From Faecalicatena absiana (GTDB taxonomy: Bacteria; Bacillota; Bacilli; Lactobacillales; Lactobacillaceae): a stretch of DNA of 64,000 nucleotides. Shown here one piece after another: positions 27,277-34,604 of the stretch (the first letter of the stretch is position 1; each line of letters opens with the position of its first letter). Position numbers and translations under genes: made by a program. Location of the stretch: NCBI GenBank assembly GCA_017309015.1, contig JAEDAG010000001.1:602223-666222 (forward strand). The letters run 5' to 3'. A model generated the notes under the pieces. The model ran no database searches. It was not told the DNA's origin and was given only the letters and a program-made list of their open reading frames with translations.

Positions 27277-27517
27277 GCTAGTGCTCACGCGCAGCCTACA
27301 GCTTCTGAGAACGACCAACTTATTCTTGCAAGCAGGCTTGACCGAAGCCAAGCCTGCTTTTTTACTGGTTCTGTCCAGCAAGCTGAACAGCAGTGCAAAA
27401 ACAGAGGTCAGTCTATTTATCACGGAAGTGCCCCCTCCGACGATTCCGCCAAGCCGCATTGACTGCTGCTTGACGGTACGATTTTTTGCTTGCCCAGCTC
27501 TCTCAGAGCTGGGCAAG
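27241..27517 (-). ncRNA. Candidate TnpB-associated omega RNA (reRNA)
   Basis: In IS200/IS605 elements the TnpB guide RNA is transcribed from the 3' end of tnpB through the right end. Here a perfect 13-bp stem (CTTGCCCAGCTCT / AGAGCTGGGCAAG, 27489-27517) overlaps the tnpB stop codon, and further hairpins occur at 27274-27298 and 27246-27265. The guide would then be the flanking sequence just left of about 27241. Extent and existence are inferred from element architecture only. Confidence 0.45.
27246..27265. terminator. Perfect GC-rich hairpin at IS right end
   Basis: CCCCCGACC-AA-GGTCGGGGG followed by TTTCTTT on the plus strand. It could be the transposase recognition hairpin, a terminator reading into the element from the plus side, or the 3' end of the TnpB guide RNA on the minus side. 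Confidence 0.5.
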
Positions 27518-28681
27518 TCCTTTAAGCAAAATATTGATTGATGCATTGATGTCACGGTCATGATGTGCCTTGCAGAATGGGCAGTCCCATTCCCGCACTG
27601 ACAGTGGTTTCTTGCCCGTATCCTTGCCGCATTTTGAGCAGATTCGGCTGGTGTATGCTGGATTGACCTTGATGAGGATCTTTCCGTACTTCTTGCACTT
27701 GTATTCCAGCATGGCACGAAATCTGCCCCAACTTTGGCGCAGAATTGAGCGGGCAATGTGGTGATTCTTCGTCATGTTCTTGATCTTGAGATCTTCAATG
27801 ACGATAACATCGTATTCCCTCACAAGCTGATCCGTGATCTTGTGCAGATAGTCATCGCGCTGATTCGTGATGCGGCTCATATAGCGGTTCTTGGCGACAT
27901 TGGCTTTCTGCCAGTTGCGATAGTCAAACAGGCTTTTTGCGTCAAGAGCCTTCCTGTTGGCGTCCTGCTGCGACTTAACCAAAGCCAAATGACGGCGCTT
28001 GGATGACTTGCTCTGCCAGATTTCTGCTTGTTTCTCGCAGTAATCTGATGAGAACTTGTCAAACTTTCTGCCGTCTGACAGGATGGCCAAGTGCGTCAGC
28101 CCCACGTCAATGCCAACCGCCTTGCCAGTCTTTGGCAGGAAGGCGGTCTTTTTCTCCACAATGATAGAAAGCCAGTAGCGCCCGCAAGCATCGACGCTGA
28201 TCGTGTAGCGCTTGATCTTGCCGTCGATGACGCCGGTTTTCGATGATCTGACTCTTCTCAGCTTCGGCAGGAACATGTTTCTTTTGCCCATGATCCGGAT
28301 GCCGGACGACTTGCCAGTATATGACTGCTTGGCGCTGTGCTTTGAGTGGAAGCGGGGCTTGCGCCTCGTTCCGGCAAAGAATGCCTCCCAGGCATCGCTG
28401 ATGTTCTTGGTCACGATTTGGAAGCTGGAGCTGTCGCTTGCCTTGAGGAATGGATATTCGTTCTTTAAAACGGGAAGCAGATTGTTAAGATCGAATTCCG
28501 TTAACAATTTTGATTTCTTGTTGTTCTTGTAGCGTTCCTGATAGAGGCTGACAAGCTGATTCCAGAGGAAGCGGTCATTGCCAAAGAACTGTCTAAGTTT
28601 GGCTTGTTGTACGAGAGTCGGGTACAGTCTGATTTTTACTCCATATTCCGGCAGATCTGACTTGCGCTTGCGTATTGCCAT
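27503..28681 (-). CDS. tnpB: TnpB RNA-guided nuclease of IS200/IS605 element
   Basis: The 392-residue protein is full length and has an intact RuvC triad: VGIDVGLTHLA (Asp, near residue 195), VIVIEDLKIKNM (Glu, near 295) and HHDRDINASINIL (Asp, near 378). The zinc finger CSKCG...WDCPFC lies between the last two motifs. The N-terminal helix-turn-helix region YGVKIRLYPTLVQQAKLRQFFGNDRFLWNQ is typical. It would cut DNA next to a transposon-adjacent motif as guided by the omega RNA. The gene follows tnpA by 15 bases. As tnpA looks broken, tnpB may be an immobile nuclease here unless served in trans. Confidence 0.93.
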   Translation of the reverse strand: MAIRKRKSDLPEYGVKIRLYPTLVQQAKLRQFFGNDRFLWNQLVSLYQERYKNNKKSKLLTEFDLNNLLPVLKNEYPFLKASDSSSFQIVTKNISDAWEAFFAGTRRKPRFHSKHSAKQSYTGKSSGIRIMGKRNMFLPKLRRVRSSKTGVIDGKIKRYTISVDACGRYWLSIIVEKKTAFLPKTGKAVGIDVGLTHLAILSDGRKFDKFSSDYCEKQAEIWQSKSSKRRHLALVKSQQDANRKALDAKSLFDYRNWQKANVAKNRYMSRITNQRDDYLHKITDQLVREYDVIVIEDLKIKNMTKNHHIARSILRQSWGRFRAMLEYKCKKYGKILIKVNPAYTSRICSKCGKDTGKKPLSVREWDCPFCKAHHDRDINASINILLKGLAQL

Positions 28682-28696
28682 GTCGCTTCCTCCTTT

Positions 28697-29161
28697 CTAG
28701 CGTTTAGTGAAACGGTCTATTCCATTGCGTCTCAATGTATTTCTTGACGGCAGCTTCGGTTGTCGCTCCAATGCTTCCTGCGTAATAGCTCGGTGACCAC
28801 CCCAGAAGTATTCCTTCATCGTTTCCGGATACTTTTCACAAAGCCACTTGGCCGTAATGGCTTTGAGCTTCTTGACGATATTTGTCACGCTCTCTTTGGG
28901 TTTGGCAGACAGCAGAATATGCACGTGAGTTGGCATTATTTCCAAAGCCTTGACCGTATACTCATTCTCACGGCAAATCTGAAGGATCTTGTCCTTGAGT
29001 GAATCGACAATAATCGGATTAGCCAAGGCTTGGTTGCAATACTTGGTACACCAGACGATGTGGTAATTGAGGTTGTATACGTAGCCTCGTCCATGGATGA
29101 TATCTGGCTCATCATTCCTGAATTCGTATTTAACTATATGAGTTGCACCTTCTTTCAACAT
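28697..29161 (-). pseudogene. tnpA: TnpA Y1 transposase of IS200/IS605 element, frameshifted before catalytic Tyr
   Basis: The first 120 residues match Y1 HUH transposases: NLNYHIVWCTKYC, IMPTHVHILLSAKP (the HUH histidines) and KLKAITAKWLCEKYPE. After EYFWGG (about 28800) the frame shown reads HRAITQEALERQPKLP, unlike the family. One base offset, the same DNA reads WSPSYYAGSIGATTEAAV followed by KKYIETQWNRPFH and a stop at 28704, which is the canonical C-terminus including the catalytic tyrosine in KKYIETQ. A single-base loss in the G run at 28800-28803 explains this. A weak start context (no clear Shine-Dalgarno) precedes 29161, with TATAAT about 20 bases upstream on the same strand. Confidence 0.85.
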
Positions 29162-29229
29162 TTGCAGTTCTTTAGTTGCTTATATTATATCGCATGCCGA
29201 ACTAGCGTTCACGTGCTAAAGCAAAAAAA

Positions 29230-29275
29230 GAGGGCGATTCAACTCGGCATTGAAATGCCAAGTTGAATCGCCCTC
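29230..29275 (-). terminator. Strong terminator beside the IS left end
   Basis: A 22-bp nearly perfect stem starting GAGGGCGATTCAACT with a GAA loop, followed by seven U on the minus strand. It lies between the IS left end and the gene at 29384-29869 and may insulate tnpA. Confidence 0.8.
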
Positions 29276-29318
29276 AACGTAATAAACAGCAATATTTTAA
29301 TCAACAGTAAATGTGCCA

Positions 29319-29363
29319 AAAAGGACATGACCTACGCGAAAGCGTTCTGGGTCATGTCCTTTT
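29319..29363. terminator. Bidirectional terminator after the 29384 gene
   Basis: AAAAGGACATGACC pairs perfectly with GGTCATGTCCTTTT around a 17-base loop, with U-rich flanks both ways. It immediately follows the stop at 29384 on the minus strand. Confidence 0.8.
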
Positions 29364-29383
29364 CTTCTGTATTGCTTTTTTGT

Positions 29384-29869
29384 CTAGCCTATCTGGCGGA
29401 GGTCGATGCTGACACCGCTGTTCAAGTGGCGGAGCAGGAACTCGTGTACCTCGCTGGCCTGCTTGTCAAAGCGCATGTAGTAGATCTGGTGCTTGGCCGT
29501 TTCCAAGGCCGCCAGGGAAATATCGCCCACGCCGGCCGGCGGCGCGGTCAAGACCACGTGAATGATCTCATTGTAGCGCAGGGTCCGGCGGAAGTAGCCG
29601 CTGAGCACTACCCGCTTGCTTCCCAGGCCTGAAACGGCATCAACCAGGCAGGTCAGGATGAACAGGGCCAAGAAGACGTTGAAGCCCGGCTCCCCAATGT
29701 CCAGGTAGTCCCAAGCATAGCCGATCCAGATCAGCAGCACTGGAAAAACAATCGCGGACCAGCGGTAGCGGGCTTTCAATTCCAGCGTTGCCTGCCAGTA
29801 CCAGCTGTAGCCAGCGTAGGCAGCCAAAAGGACGTCTATCACTATGTAAAACATCGAATCAACTGTCAT
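29384..29869 (-). CDS. Small membrane protein of unknown function
   Basis: I do not recognise a family. The 161-residue protein has three or four N-terminal membrane segments (FYIVIDVLLAAYAGYSWYW, IVFPVLLIWIGYAWDYL, FNVFLALFILTCLV) and a cytoplasmic C-terminal domain of about 70 residues (KRVVLSGYFRRTLRYNEIIHV ... HQIYYMRFDKQASEVHEFL). The pattern resembles DUF5673-type bacterial membrane proteins with a PH-like tail. Start at 29869 has AGAGGTGG about 5 bases upstream; the ATG 33 bases further upstream lacks one. It is divergent from the sirtuin gene. Confidence 0.7.
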   Translation of the reverse strand: MTVDSMFYIVIDVLLAAYAGYSWYWQATLELKARYRWSAIVFPVLLIWIGYAWDYLDIGEPGFNVFLALFILTCLVDAVSGLGSKRVVLSGYFRRTLRYNEIIHVVLTAPPAGVGDISLAALETAKHQIYYMRFDKQASEVHEFLLRHLNSGVSIDLRQIG

Positions 29870-29967
29870 TTTTGCCACCTCTTTTGCTTTTGTTAAGCAC
29901 ATTATAGCAAACTCGGGGTTTATAATTGAGTTAACCGCTCAGTAACTAGTTTAAGAAAGGATAAAAC

Positions 29968-30666
29968 ATGGACCAACAACTTTTGCAAGAATTCAAAGCA
30001 GACTTAAGTGCCTCCCGCCATCCGGTCTTCCTGACCGGTGCCGGCGTCTCAACCCACTCCGGCATCCCCGACTACCGGTCCAAGACCGGGATCTATAACG
30101 GCGTCAGCGAGCCGCCGGAAACGATTTTAAGCGAAGATACCCTCTTCAACCGGCCGGAGCTCTTCTACAGCTTCGTCATGCAGAACATGTACTTCCCTGA
30201 AGCCAAGCCCAACCTGATCCATGAAAAAATAGCCGCGATCTGCAACGAAAAAGGCTACCTGGTCACCCAGAACATCGATACCCTGGACGCTAAGGCCGGC
30301 AACCGCCACGTCACCGAATTCCATGGCAACCTCTACGACATCTACTGCAGCAAGTGCCACAAGCAGCTGACCTACGAGGATTATGCCAAGGGCTACCGGC
30401 ATGAATGCGGCGGGATCATCCGGCCAGGCATCGTCCTTTACGGGGAAGGGATCAACCCTGACAACATCAGCAATTCCGTCAATCACATTGCCAACAGCGA
30501 CATGGTGATCATCGTCGGCACCAGCTTCGTGGTCTACCCCTTCGCTGGCCTGCTCAATTACGCGCCAGCCAGCGCCAAGCTGTGGGCCCTTAACCTGACT
30601 GAGATTCCGGCCGCCGGCATCAAGCAGCTCACCGGCGACGCCTTGGACGTTTTCAAGCAGCTTTAG
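29968..30666 (+). CDS. cobB: Sir2-family NAD-dependent protein deacylase
   Basis: The 232-residue sirtuin removes acyl groups from lysines using NAD. Motifs: FLTGAGVSTHSGIPDYRSK (NAD-binding GAG, residues 19-37), TQNIDTLDAKAG (catalytic region), HVTEFHGNLYD with the catalytic His, and VIIVGTSFVVYPFAG. The zinc site has CSKC and then one cysteine in RHECGGIIRPGIVLYGE; the expected fourth cysteine is replaced by Arg with a His next to it. AAAGGA lies 7 bases before the start. The 3' end overlaps the convergent DUF488 gene by 4 bases. Confidence 0.9.
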   Translation: MDQQLLQEFKADLSASRHPVFLTGAGVSTHSGIPDYRSKTGIYNGVSEPPETILSEDTLFNRPELFYSFVMQNMYFPEAKPNLIHEKIAAICNEKGYLVTQNIDTLDAKAGNRHVTEFHGNLYDIYCSKCHKQLTYEDYAKGYRHECGGIIRPGIVLYGEGINPDNISNSVNHIANSDMVIIVGTSFVVYPFAGLLNYAPASAKLWALNLTEIPAAGIKQLTGDALDVFKQL

Positions 30667-31037
30667 CTTTTCTGCCTGCCGTTTTCAGCTTCAAGATATT
30701 CCTTCAGGGCGACGGCCTGGTTGTGGTCAAGATTCTTGGCCGCGAACAGGAACAAGACGTCGCCCTGTTTCAATTGCTCTTTGAGCAAGTCCCTGAAGTC
30801 AGCCACGGCCGGATTCTGGTCCAGCTCCGCGAAGTACTTCCGCTTGAATTCCGGGTACTTCGCATCTTCATGGCCAAACCACTTGCGCAGGTCATTGTTT
30901 GGCCCCAGCTCCTTGGCCCACAGGTCCAGCTTGGCCCGCTCCTTGCTCATGCCCCTGGGCCACAGGCGGTCAACGAGGATCCGGAAGCCCGCTGGCTGCT
31001 CTGGATCATAGATTCTGACTAATTTGATTTCTCCCAT
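30663..31037 (-). CDS. DUF488 family protein
   Basis: The 124-residue protein has the hallmarks of small DUF488 proteins: VRIYDPEQPAGFRILVDRLWPRGMSKERAKLDLWAKELGP and RKWFGHEDAKYPEFKRKYFAEL, then LFLFAAKNLDHNQAVALKEYL. Charged, conserved residues suggest an enzyme, but no activity is established. It is convergent with the sirtuin gene and divergent from the DNA glycosylase. Confidence 0.88.
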   Translation of the reverse strand: MGEIKLVRIYDPEQPAGFRILVDRLWPRGMSKERAKLDLWAKELGPNNDLRKWFGHEDAKYPEFKRKYFAELDQNPAVADFRDLLKEQLKQGDVLFLFAAKNLDHNQAVALKEYLEAENGRQKS

Positions 31038-31144
31038 CTTGTTGCCTTCTTTGCTTTGGATTCTAGACTCTTTATTTACTTTTTTACCAATTTGGTCGAA
31101 AATAATATCGACTAAAATAAATTATATTCCTAATGGAGTCTAAC

Positions 31145-31774
31145 ATGAACTACCAAGACTATTTTTCCAGCATGCCCACAGCGAACCTGGCCAAAGACCT
31201 GCTCGGCCGCCCTTTCAGCTACTTTGACGGGCAAGAGCGCCTGGGCGGCTATATCGTGGAAGCTGAAGCCTACCTGGGCAAGCAAGACCGGGCGGCCCAC
31301 TCTTATGCCGGCCGCCGCAGCCAGGCCAACGAAGGCCTTTATGGACCGCCAGGCACCATCTATATCTACTCCCAGCGCCAGTACTTCTTCTTTGACGTGG
31401 CCACCCAAGCCAAAGACGAGCCCCAGGGCATCCTGATCCGGGCAATCGAGCCAGCCTTTGGCCTGGAGCGGATGATCCAGAACCGGGGCAAGGACGGCGT
31501 CCTCCTGACCAATGGCCCGGCTAAGCTGATGCTGGCCTTGGGGGTCAATTCCCGGGCCTGGGACTGCCAGCCCCTGGACCAGTCGCCCTTTGCCATTGAC
31601 CTGGACCCGCGTAAGCGCAAGGCCGCCAAGCAACTCATTGCCGCGCCCCGGATCGGGATCAACCAGTCGGACCCCTTCTGGGCTAGCCAGCCCCTGCGCT
31701 TTTTTGTCGCCGGCAATCCTTACGTTTCCGACATGAAAAAGCGCGACTATGATCCAAACCGCGGCTGGCTGTGA
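31145..31774 (+). CDS. 3-methyladenine DNA glycosylase (AAG/MPG family)
   Basis: The 209-residue protein removes alkylated purines from DNA. Signature blocks: GRPFSYFDGQERLGGYIVEAEAYLG with the catalytic Glu in EAEAY, the HSYAGRRSQANEGLYGPPGTIYIYS substrate-pocket region, and GILIRAIEP. Length is typical for bacterial AAG. Start at 31145 is chosen because ATGGAG lies 7-9 bases upstream. It is monocistronic; downstream is the lysine riboswitch. Confidence 0.92.
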   Translation: MNYQDYFSSMPTANLAKDLLGRPFSYFDGQERLGGYIVEAEAYLGKQDRAAHSYAGRRSQANEGLYGPPGTIYIYSQRQYFFFDVATQAKDEPQGILIRAIEPAFGLERMIQNRGKDGVLLTNGPAKLMLALGVNSRAWDCQPLDQSPFAIDLDPRKRKAAKQLIAAPRIGINQSDPFWASQPLRFFVAGNPYVSDMKKRDYDPNRGWL

Positions 31775-31833
31775 AGGATATGGCTTTCTATTATCCACTT
31801 ATCACTTTTTGTCAAAGTAAGCGTTATCTTAGC

Positions 31834-31862
31834 TTGACAGATTATTAAAAATATTTTAGTCT
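31834..31862 (+). promoter_or_regulatory. Promoter of the lysine-riboswitch operon
   Basis: Consensus TTGACA (31834-31839) with TAGTCT (31857-31862) at 17-base spacing, 33 bases upstream of the aptamer. Confidence 0.5.
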
Positions 31863-31894
31863 TTTCCTAGTTAGAAATTATTATCCAATACAAT

Positions 31895-32057
31895 AGAGGT
31901 CGCGATTGTTCACGAACACGGGCTGAATCCACGAATCGATGCAGAAGCCTGGCAGTAAGGGATATCGCCGAAACCAACGGCTTGGTCGTGCAAGACGCTG
32001 GTTGGGCTGCGGGAGAAGATCCCGTAGACTGTCCTGGCCCTGCCAGGGAGTGCTATG
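31895..32057 (+). promoter_or_regulatory. Lysine riboswitch (L box)
   Basis: The sequence contains the ordered L-box landmarks: AGAGGTCGCG at the 5' end, CAGTAAGG, ATATCGCCGAAACC, CGCTGGTTGGGCTGCGGG with GAGAAGATCCCG, the GTAGACTGTC segment and GGAGTGCTAT closing the P1 helix (ATAG at 31893-31896 with CTAT). It precedes the terminator at 32086-32123 and a polar amino-acid ABC transporter, so lysine should shut the operon off by premature termination. This points to lysine as the transported substrate. Confidence 0.85.
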
Positions 32058-32085
32058 ATTTTTGGTATTAAATACTGAATTTTAC

Positions 32086-32123
32086 CACCCTCATTGTTCA
32101 AGCAGTGAGGGTGTTTTGCTTTC
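32086..32123 (+). terminator. Riboswitch-linked intrinsic terminator
   Basis: CACCCTCA pairs with TGAGGGTG around TTG-TTCAAG-CAG (TTG/CAG extend the stem with mismatch), followed by TTTTGCTTT. It is the expression platform of the lysine riboswitch. Confidence 0.8.
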
Positions 32124-32171
32124 GCTTTTATTGTATTTCATATCTGTGTATATTATGGAGGTTTTATACAG

Positions 32172-33749
32172 ATGAAGTTAAAGAAAAGCTGGATCAGCGC
32201 GATCCTGGCCTTGGTCCTGACCCTGGCCACGGGCATCGCCCTTTCACGGCCAGCCAAGGCCGACAGCGACACGCTGAAGATCGGTATGGAAGCCAACTAT
32301 GCTCCATACAACTGGACCCAAACGACCAAGGCCAACGGCGCCGTTAAGATCGACGGGACCAGCTCATACGCCAACGGCTACGACGTCAAGATCGCCAAGA
32401 TCATCGGCAAGAAGCTGGGCAAGAAGGTCATCGTGGAAAAGACCCAATGGGACGGGCTTTTGCCAGCCCTGACCAGTGGCAAGATCGACCTGATCATCGC
32501 CGGGATGAGCCCAACGGCAGAACGCCGCAAGGCCATCAACTTTACCAGCCCTTACCGGACGACCAACTTCGTGGTCATCATGAACAAGAACAGCAAGTAC
32601 GCTGACGCCAAGTACCTGACTGACTTCAAGGGGGCCAAGCTGACCGCCCAGCAAGGGACCTTGCACTATGACCTGATCAAGCAGCTGCCAGGCGCCAAGC
32701 GCGAGCCAGCTTCCAAGGACTTCTCCGCCATGCGCGAATCTCTGGAAGCTGGGACCATCGACGGCTACGTGGCTGAAGACACGGAACTGACTTCCTTCAA
32801 GATGGTCGACCCCAACATCGTCGGGGTCAACCTGTCCAAGATGAAGGGGCTGAAGGTTTCCGCCAGCGACGCTGAAGTTTCCATCGGGGTCAAGAAGGGC
32901 AACGACAAGCTTTTGAATGACGTCAACAAGATTCTGGCCAGCATCCCTGAAAGCAAGCGCCAGGCCTTGATGAAGGACGCCGTGCACCAGCAGCCGCAGA
33001 CCAACACCAAGAAGGAAAACTGGCTGGTTTCCATGATCAAGAACTACGGGAACATGATCCTCGAAGGGATTGGCATGACCTTGCTGATCTCCCTGGTCGG
33101 CACCATCGTCGGCTTCTTCATCGGCCTATTGGTCGGGATCGTCCGGACCATTCCAGAACCGAAGAAGAAATTCAAGCGCGGCCTGCTGGCCTTCTGCAAG
33201 TGGCTGCTGTCAGTTTACGTTGAAGTCTTCCGGGGCACGCCAATGATGGTACAGGCCGCGGTTATCTACTACGGGGTAGCCCAATTCTGGCACTTGAACA
33301 TGAACAGAACCTTTGCGGCCTTGGTCATCGTCTCCATCAACACTGGGGCCTACCTGGCCGAAGTCATCCGCGGGGGGATCATCTCTACCCCAGAAGGCCA
33401 GTTCGAAGCCGCCAGTGCCTTGGGGATGACCCACAACCAGAGAATGTGGCACATCATCCTGCCGCAAGCGATCAGAAACTGCCTGCCATCAATCACCAAC
33501 GAGTTCATCGTCAACATCAAGGATACTTCCGTCCTGAGCATCATCTCAGTTTCAGAACTGTTCTTTGTTGGGTCAACCATCGCCAGTCAAAGCTTCCAAT
33601 TCTTCCAGACTTACCTGGTCATCTCAGCAATCTACCTGTTCCTGACCTTTACGATCACCCGCATCTTCAACCTGATCGAAAAGAACATCGAAGGTCCGGA
33701 AAACTACAACATGATGGCAAACCAAGTGCAAGTAGGAGGAGACAAGTAA
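32172..33749 (+). CDS. Amino-acid ABC transporter, fused substrate-binding protein and permease (probably lysine)
   Basis: The 525-residue protein has a signal/anchor (residues 5-30), a periplasmic-binding-type domain (about 35-275, [49 protein letters not shown]) and a permease domain with about five membrane segments (from residue 300). The permease carries the EAA loop [24 protein letters not shown]. This GlnP-like fusion architecture is common in Lactobacillales. The ATPase gene follows at once (TAACATG, one base between stop and start). GGAGG lies about 10 bases before the start. Upstream lysine riboswitch control suggests lysine or another basic amino acid rather than glutamine. Confidence 0.92.
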   Translation: MKLKKSWISAILALVLTLATGIALSRPAKADSDTLKIGMEANYAPYNWTQTTKANGAVKIDGTSSYANGYDVKIAKIIGKKLGKKVIVEKTQWDGLLPALTSGKIDLIIAGMSPTAERRKAINFTSPYRTTNFVVIMNKNSKYADAKYLTDFKGAKLTAQQGTLHYDLIKQLPGAKREPASKDFSAMRESLEAGTIDGYVAEDTELTSFKMVDPNIVGVNLSKMKGLKVSASDAEVSIGVKKGNDKLLNDVNKILASIPESKRQALMKDAVHQQPQTNTKKENWLVSMIKNYGNMILEGIGMTLLISLVGTIVGFFIGLLVGIVRTIPEPKKKFKRGLLAFCKWLLSVYVEVFRGTPMMVQAAVIYYGVAQFWHLNMNRTFAALVIVSINTGAYLAEVIRGGIISTPEGQFEAASALGMTHNQRMWHIILPQAIRNCLPSITNEFIVNIKDTSVLSIISVSELFFVGSTIASQSFQFFQTYLVISAIYLFLTFTITRIFNLIEKNIEGPENYNMMANQVQVGGDK

Positions 33750-33750
33750 C

Positions 33751-34512
33751 ATGGCTGACTACGAAAACAATGAAATTATCTTGAGCGTCCAGCACTTAAA
33801 GAAGAGCTACGGCCAGCATGAAGTCCTGCGCGACATTTCTTTTGACGTCCACAAGGGCGAAGTCATGACCATCATCGGCCCTTCCGGCGGCGGCAAGTCC
33901 ACCATGCTGCGCTGCATCAACCTGCTGGAAGATCCAACCGGCGGGAAGATCCTCTTCCACAAGGACAACATCCTGGACGAAGACTACAACATTCCAAAGT
34001 ACCGCTCCAAGGTTGGCATGGTCTTCCAGCAGTTCGAGCTGTTCAACAACAAGAACGTCCTGCAAAACTGCATGGTCGGCCAGGAACTAGTCTTAAAGCG
34101 GTCCAAGGAAGAAGCCCGGAAGATCGCTATGGAGAACCTGAAGCGCGTCGGCATGGACCCTTACATTGACGCTAAGCCAAGACAACTGTCTGGTGGCCAG
34201 CAGCAACGGGTTGCCATTGCCCGGGCCGTCTCCATGAACCCGGAGATCCTGCTCTTCGACGAACCGACTTCAGCCCTTGACCCGGAAATGGTCGGGGAAG
34301 TCCTGGACACGATGAAGAAGCTGGCTAAGACTGGCTTGACCATGATCGTGGTCACCCACGAAATGGCCTTTGCCAAGGAAGTCTCTGACCAAGTCATCTT
34401 CATGAGCGACGGCCTGGTTACCGAAAAGGGGACGCCAGATCAGATCTTCAACCATCCGCAAAACGACAAGACCCAGAAGTTCCTGGCCAACTTCCGTGGT
34501 CCGCAAATCTAA
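33751..34512 (+). CDS. Amino-acid ABC transporter ATPase (GlnQ-like)
   Basis: The 253-residue ATPase has Walker [10 protein letters not shown] (near residue 47), Q-loop [16 protein letters not shown], signature [14 protein letters not shown] and Walker [15 protein letters not shown], followed by the H-loop VVTHEMAFA. It belongs to the polar amino-acid transporter ATPases. The start overlaps the Shine-Dalgarno context GTAGGAGGAGAC of the preceding stop region; the two genes are co-translated. It pairs with the binding protein-permease fusion upstream to form a complete importer. Confidence 0.93.
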   Translation: MADYENNEIILSVQHLKKSYGQHEVLRDISFDVHKGEVMTIIGPSGGGKSTMLRCINLLEDPTGGKILFHKDNILDEDYNIPKYRSKVGMVFQQFELFNNKNVLQNCMVGQELVLKRSKEEARKIAMENLKRVGMDPYIDAKPRQLSGGQQQRVAIARAVSMNPEILLFDEPTSALDPEMVGEVLDTMKKLAKTGLTMIVVTHEMAFAKEVSDQVIFMSDGLVTEKGTPDQIFNHPQNDKTQKFLANFRGPQI

Positions 34513-34519
34513 GGCATGC

Positions 34520-34594
34520 AAAAAGCGTCTTGGAAAAACTCTAACGAATAAAAAGGCTTCTAGAAGTGAAAAAACTTCTAGAAGCCTTTTTTAT
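34520..34594. repeat. Partial MITE-like repeat (left half)
   Basis: The left half of the dispersed repeat is present (degenerate TIR AAAAGCGTCTTGGAAAAA, then TCTAACGAATA and the GGCTTCTAGAAG hairpin). The right half and right TIR are missing. It abuts the stop of the ATPase gene. Confidence 0.6.
34551..34592. terminator. Terminator hairpin in the partial repeat
   Basis: AAAAGGCTTCTAGAAGT pairs perfectly with ACTTCTAGAAGCCTTTT around six bases, with U-runs on both strands. It separates the amino-acid transporter operon from the convergent GGDEF/EAL gene. Confidence 0.85.
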
Positions 34595-34604
34595 TGTTAT
34601 CTGC

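Larger units (their letters stand above)
27241..29225 (-). mobile_element. IS200/IS605-family element (tnpA frameshifted, tnpB intact)
   Basis: The element contains tnpA and tnpB in the same orientation. The ends lack inverted repeats but hold imperfect subterminal hairpins, as expected for HUH elements: near the right end, TAGGCT (27274-27279) pairs with AGCCTA (27293-27298) and the perfect stem CCCCCGACC-AA-GGTCGGGGG lies at 27246-27265; near the left end, TAGC...GCTA lies around 29199-29214. Boundaries are approximate. The left end sits next to a strong terminator at 29230-29275 and the right end inside a short ORF start. Confidence 0.75.
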
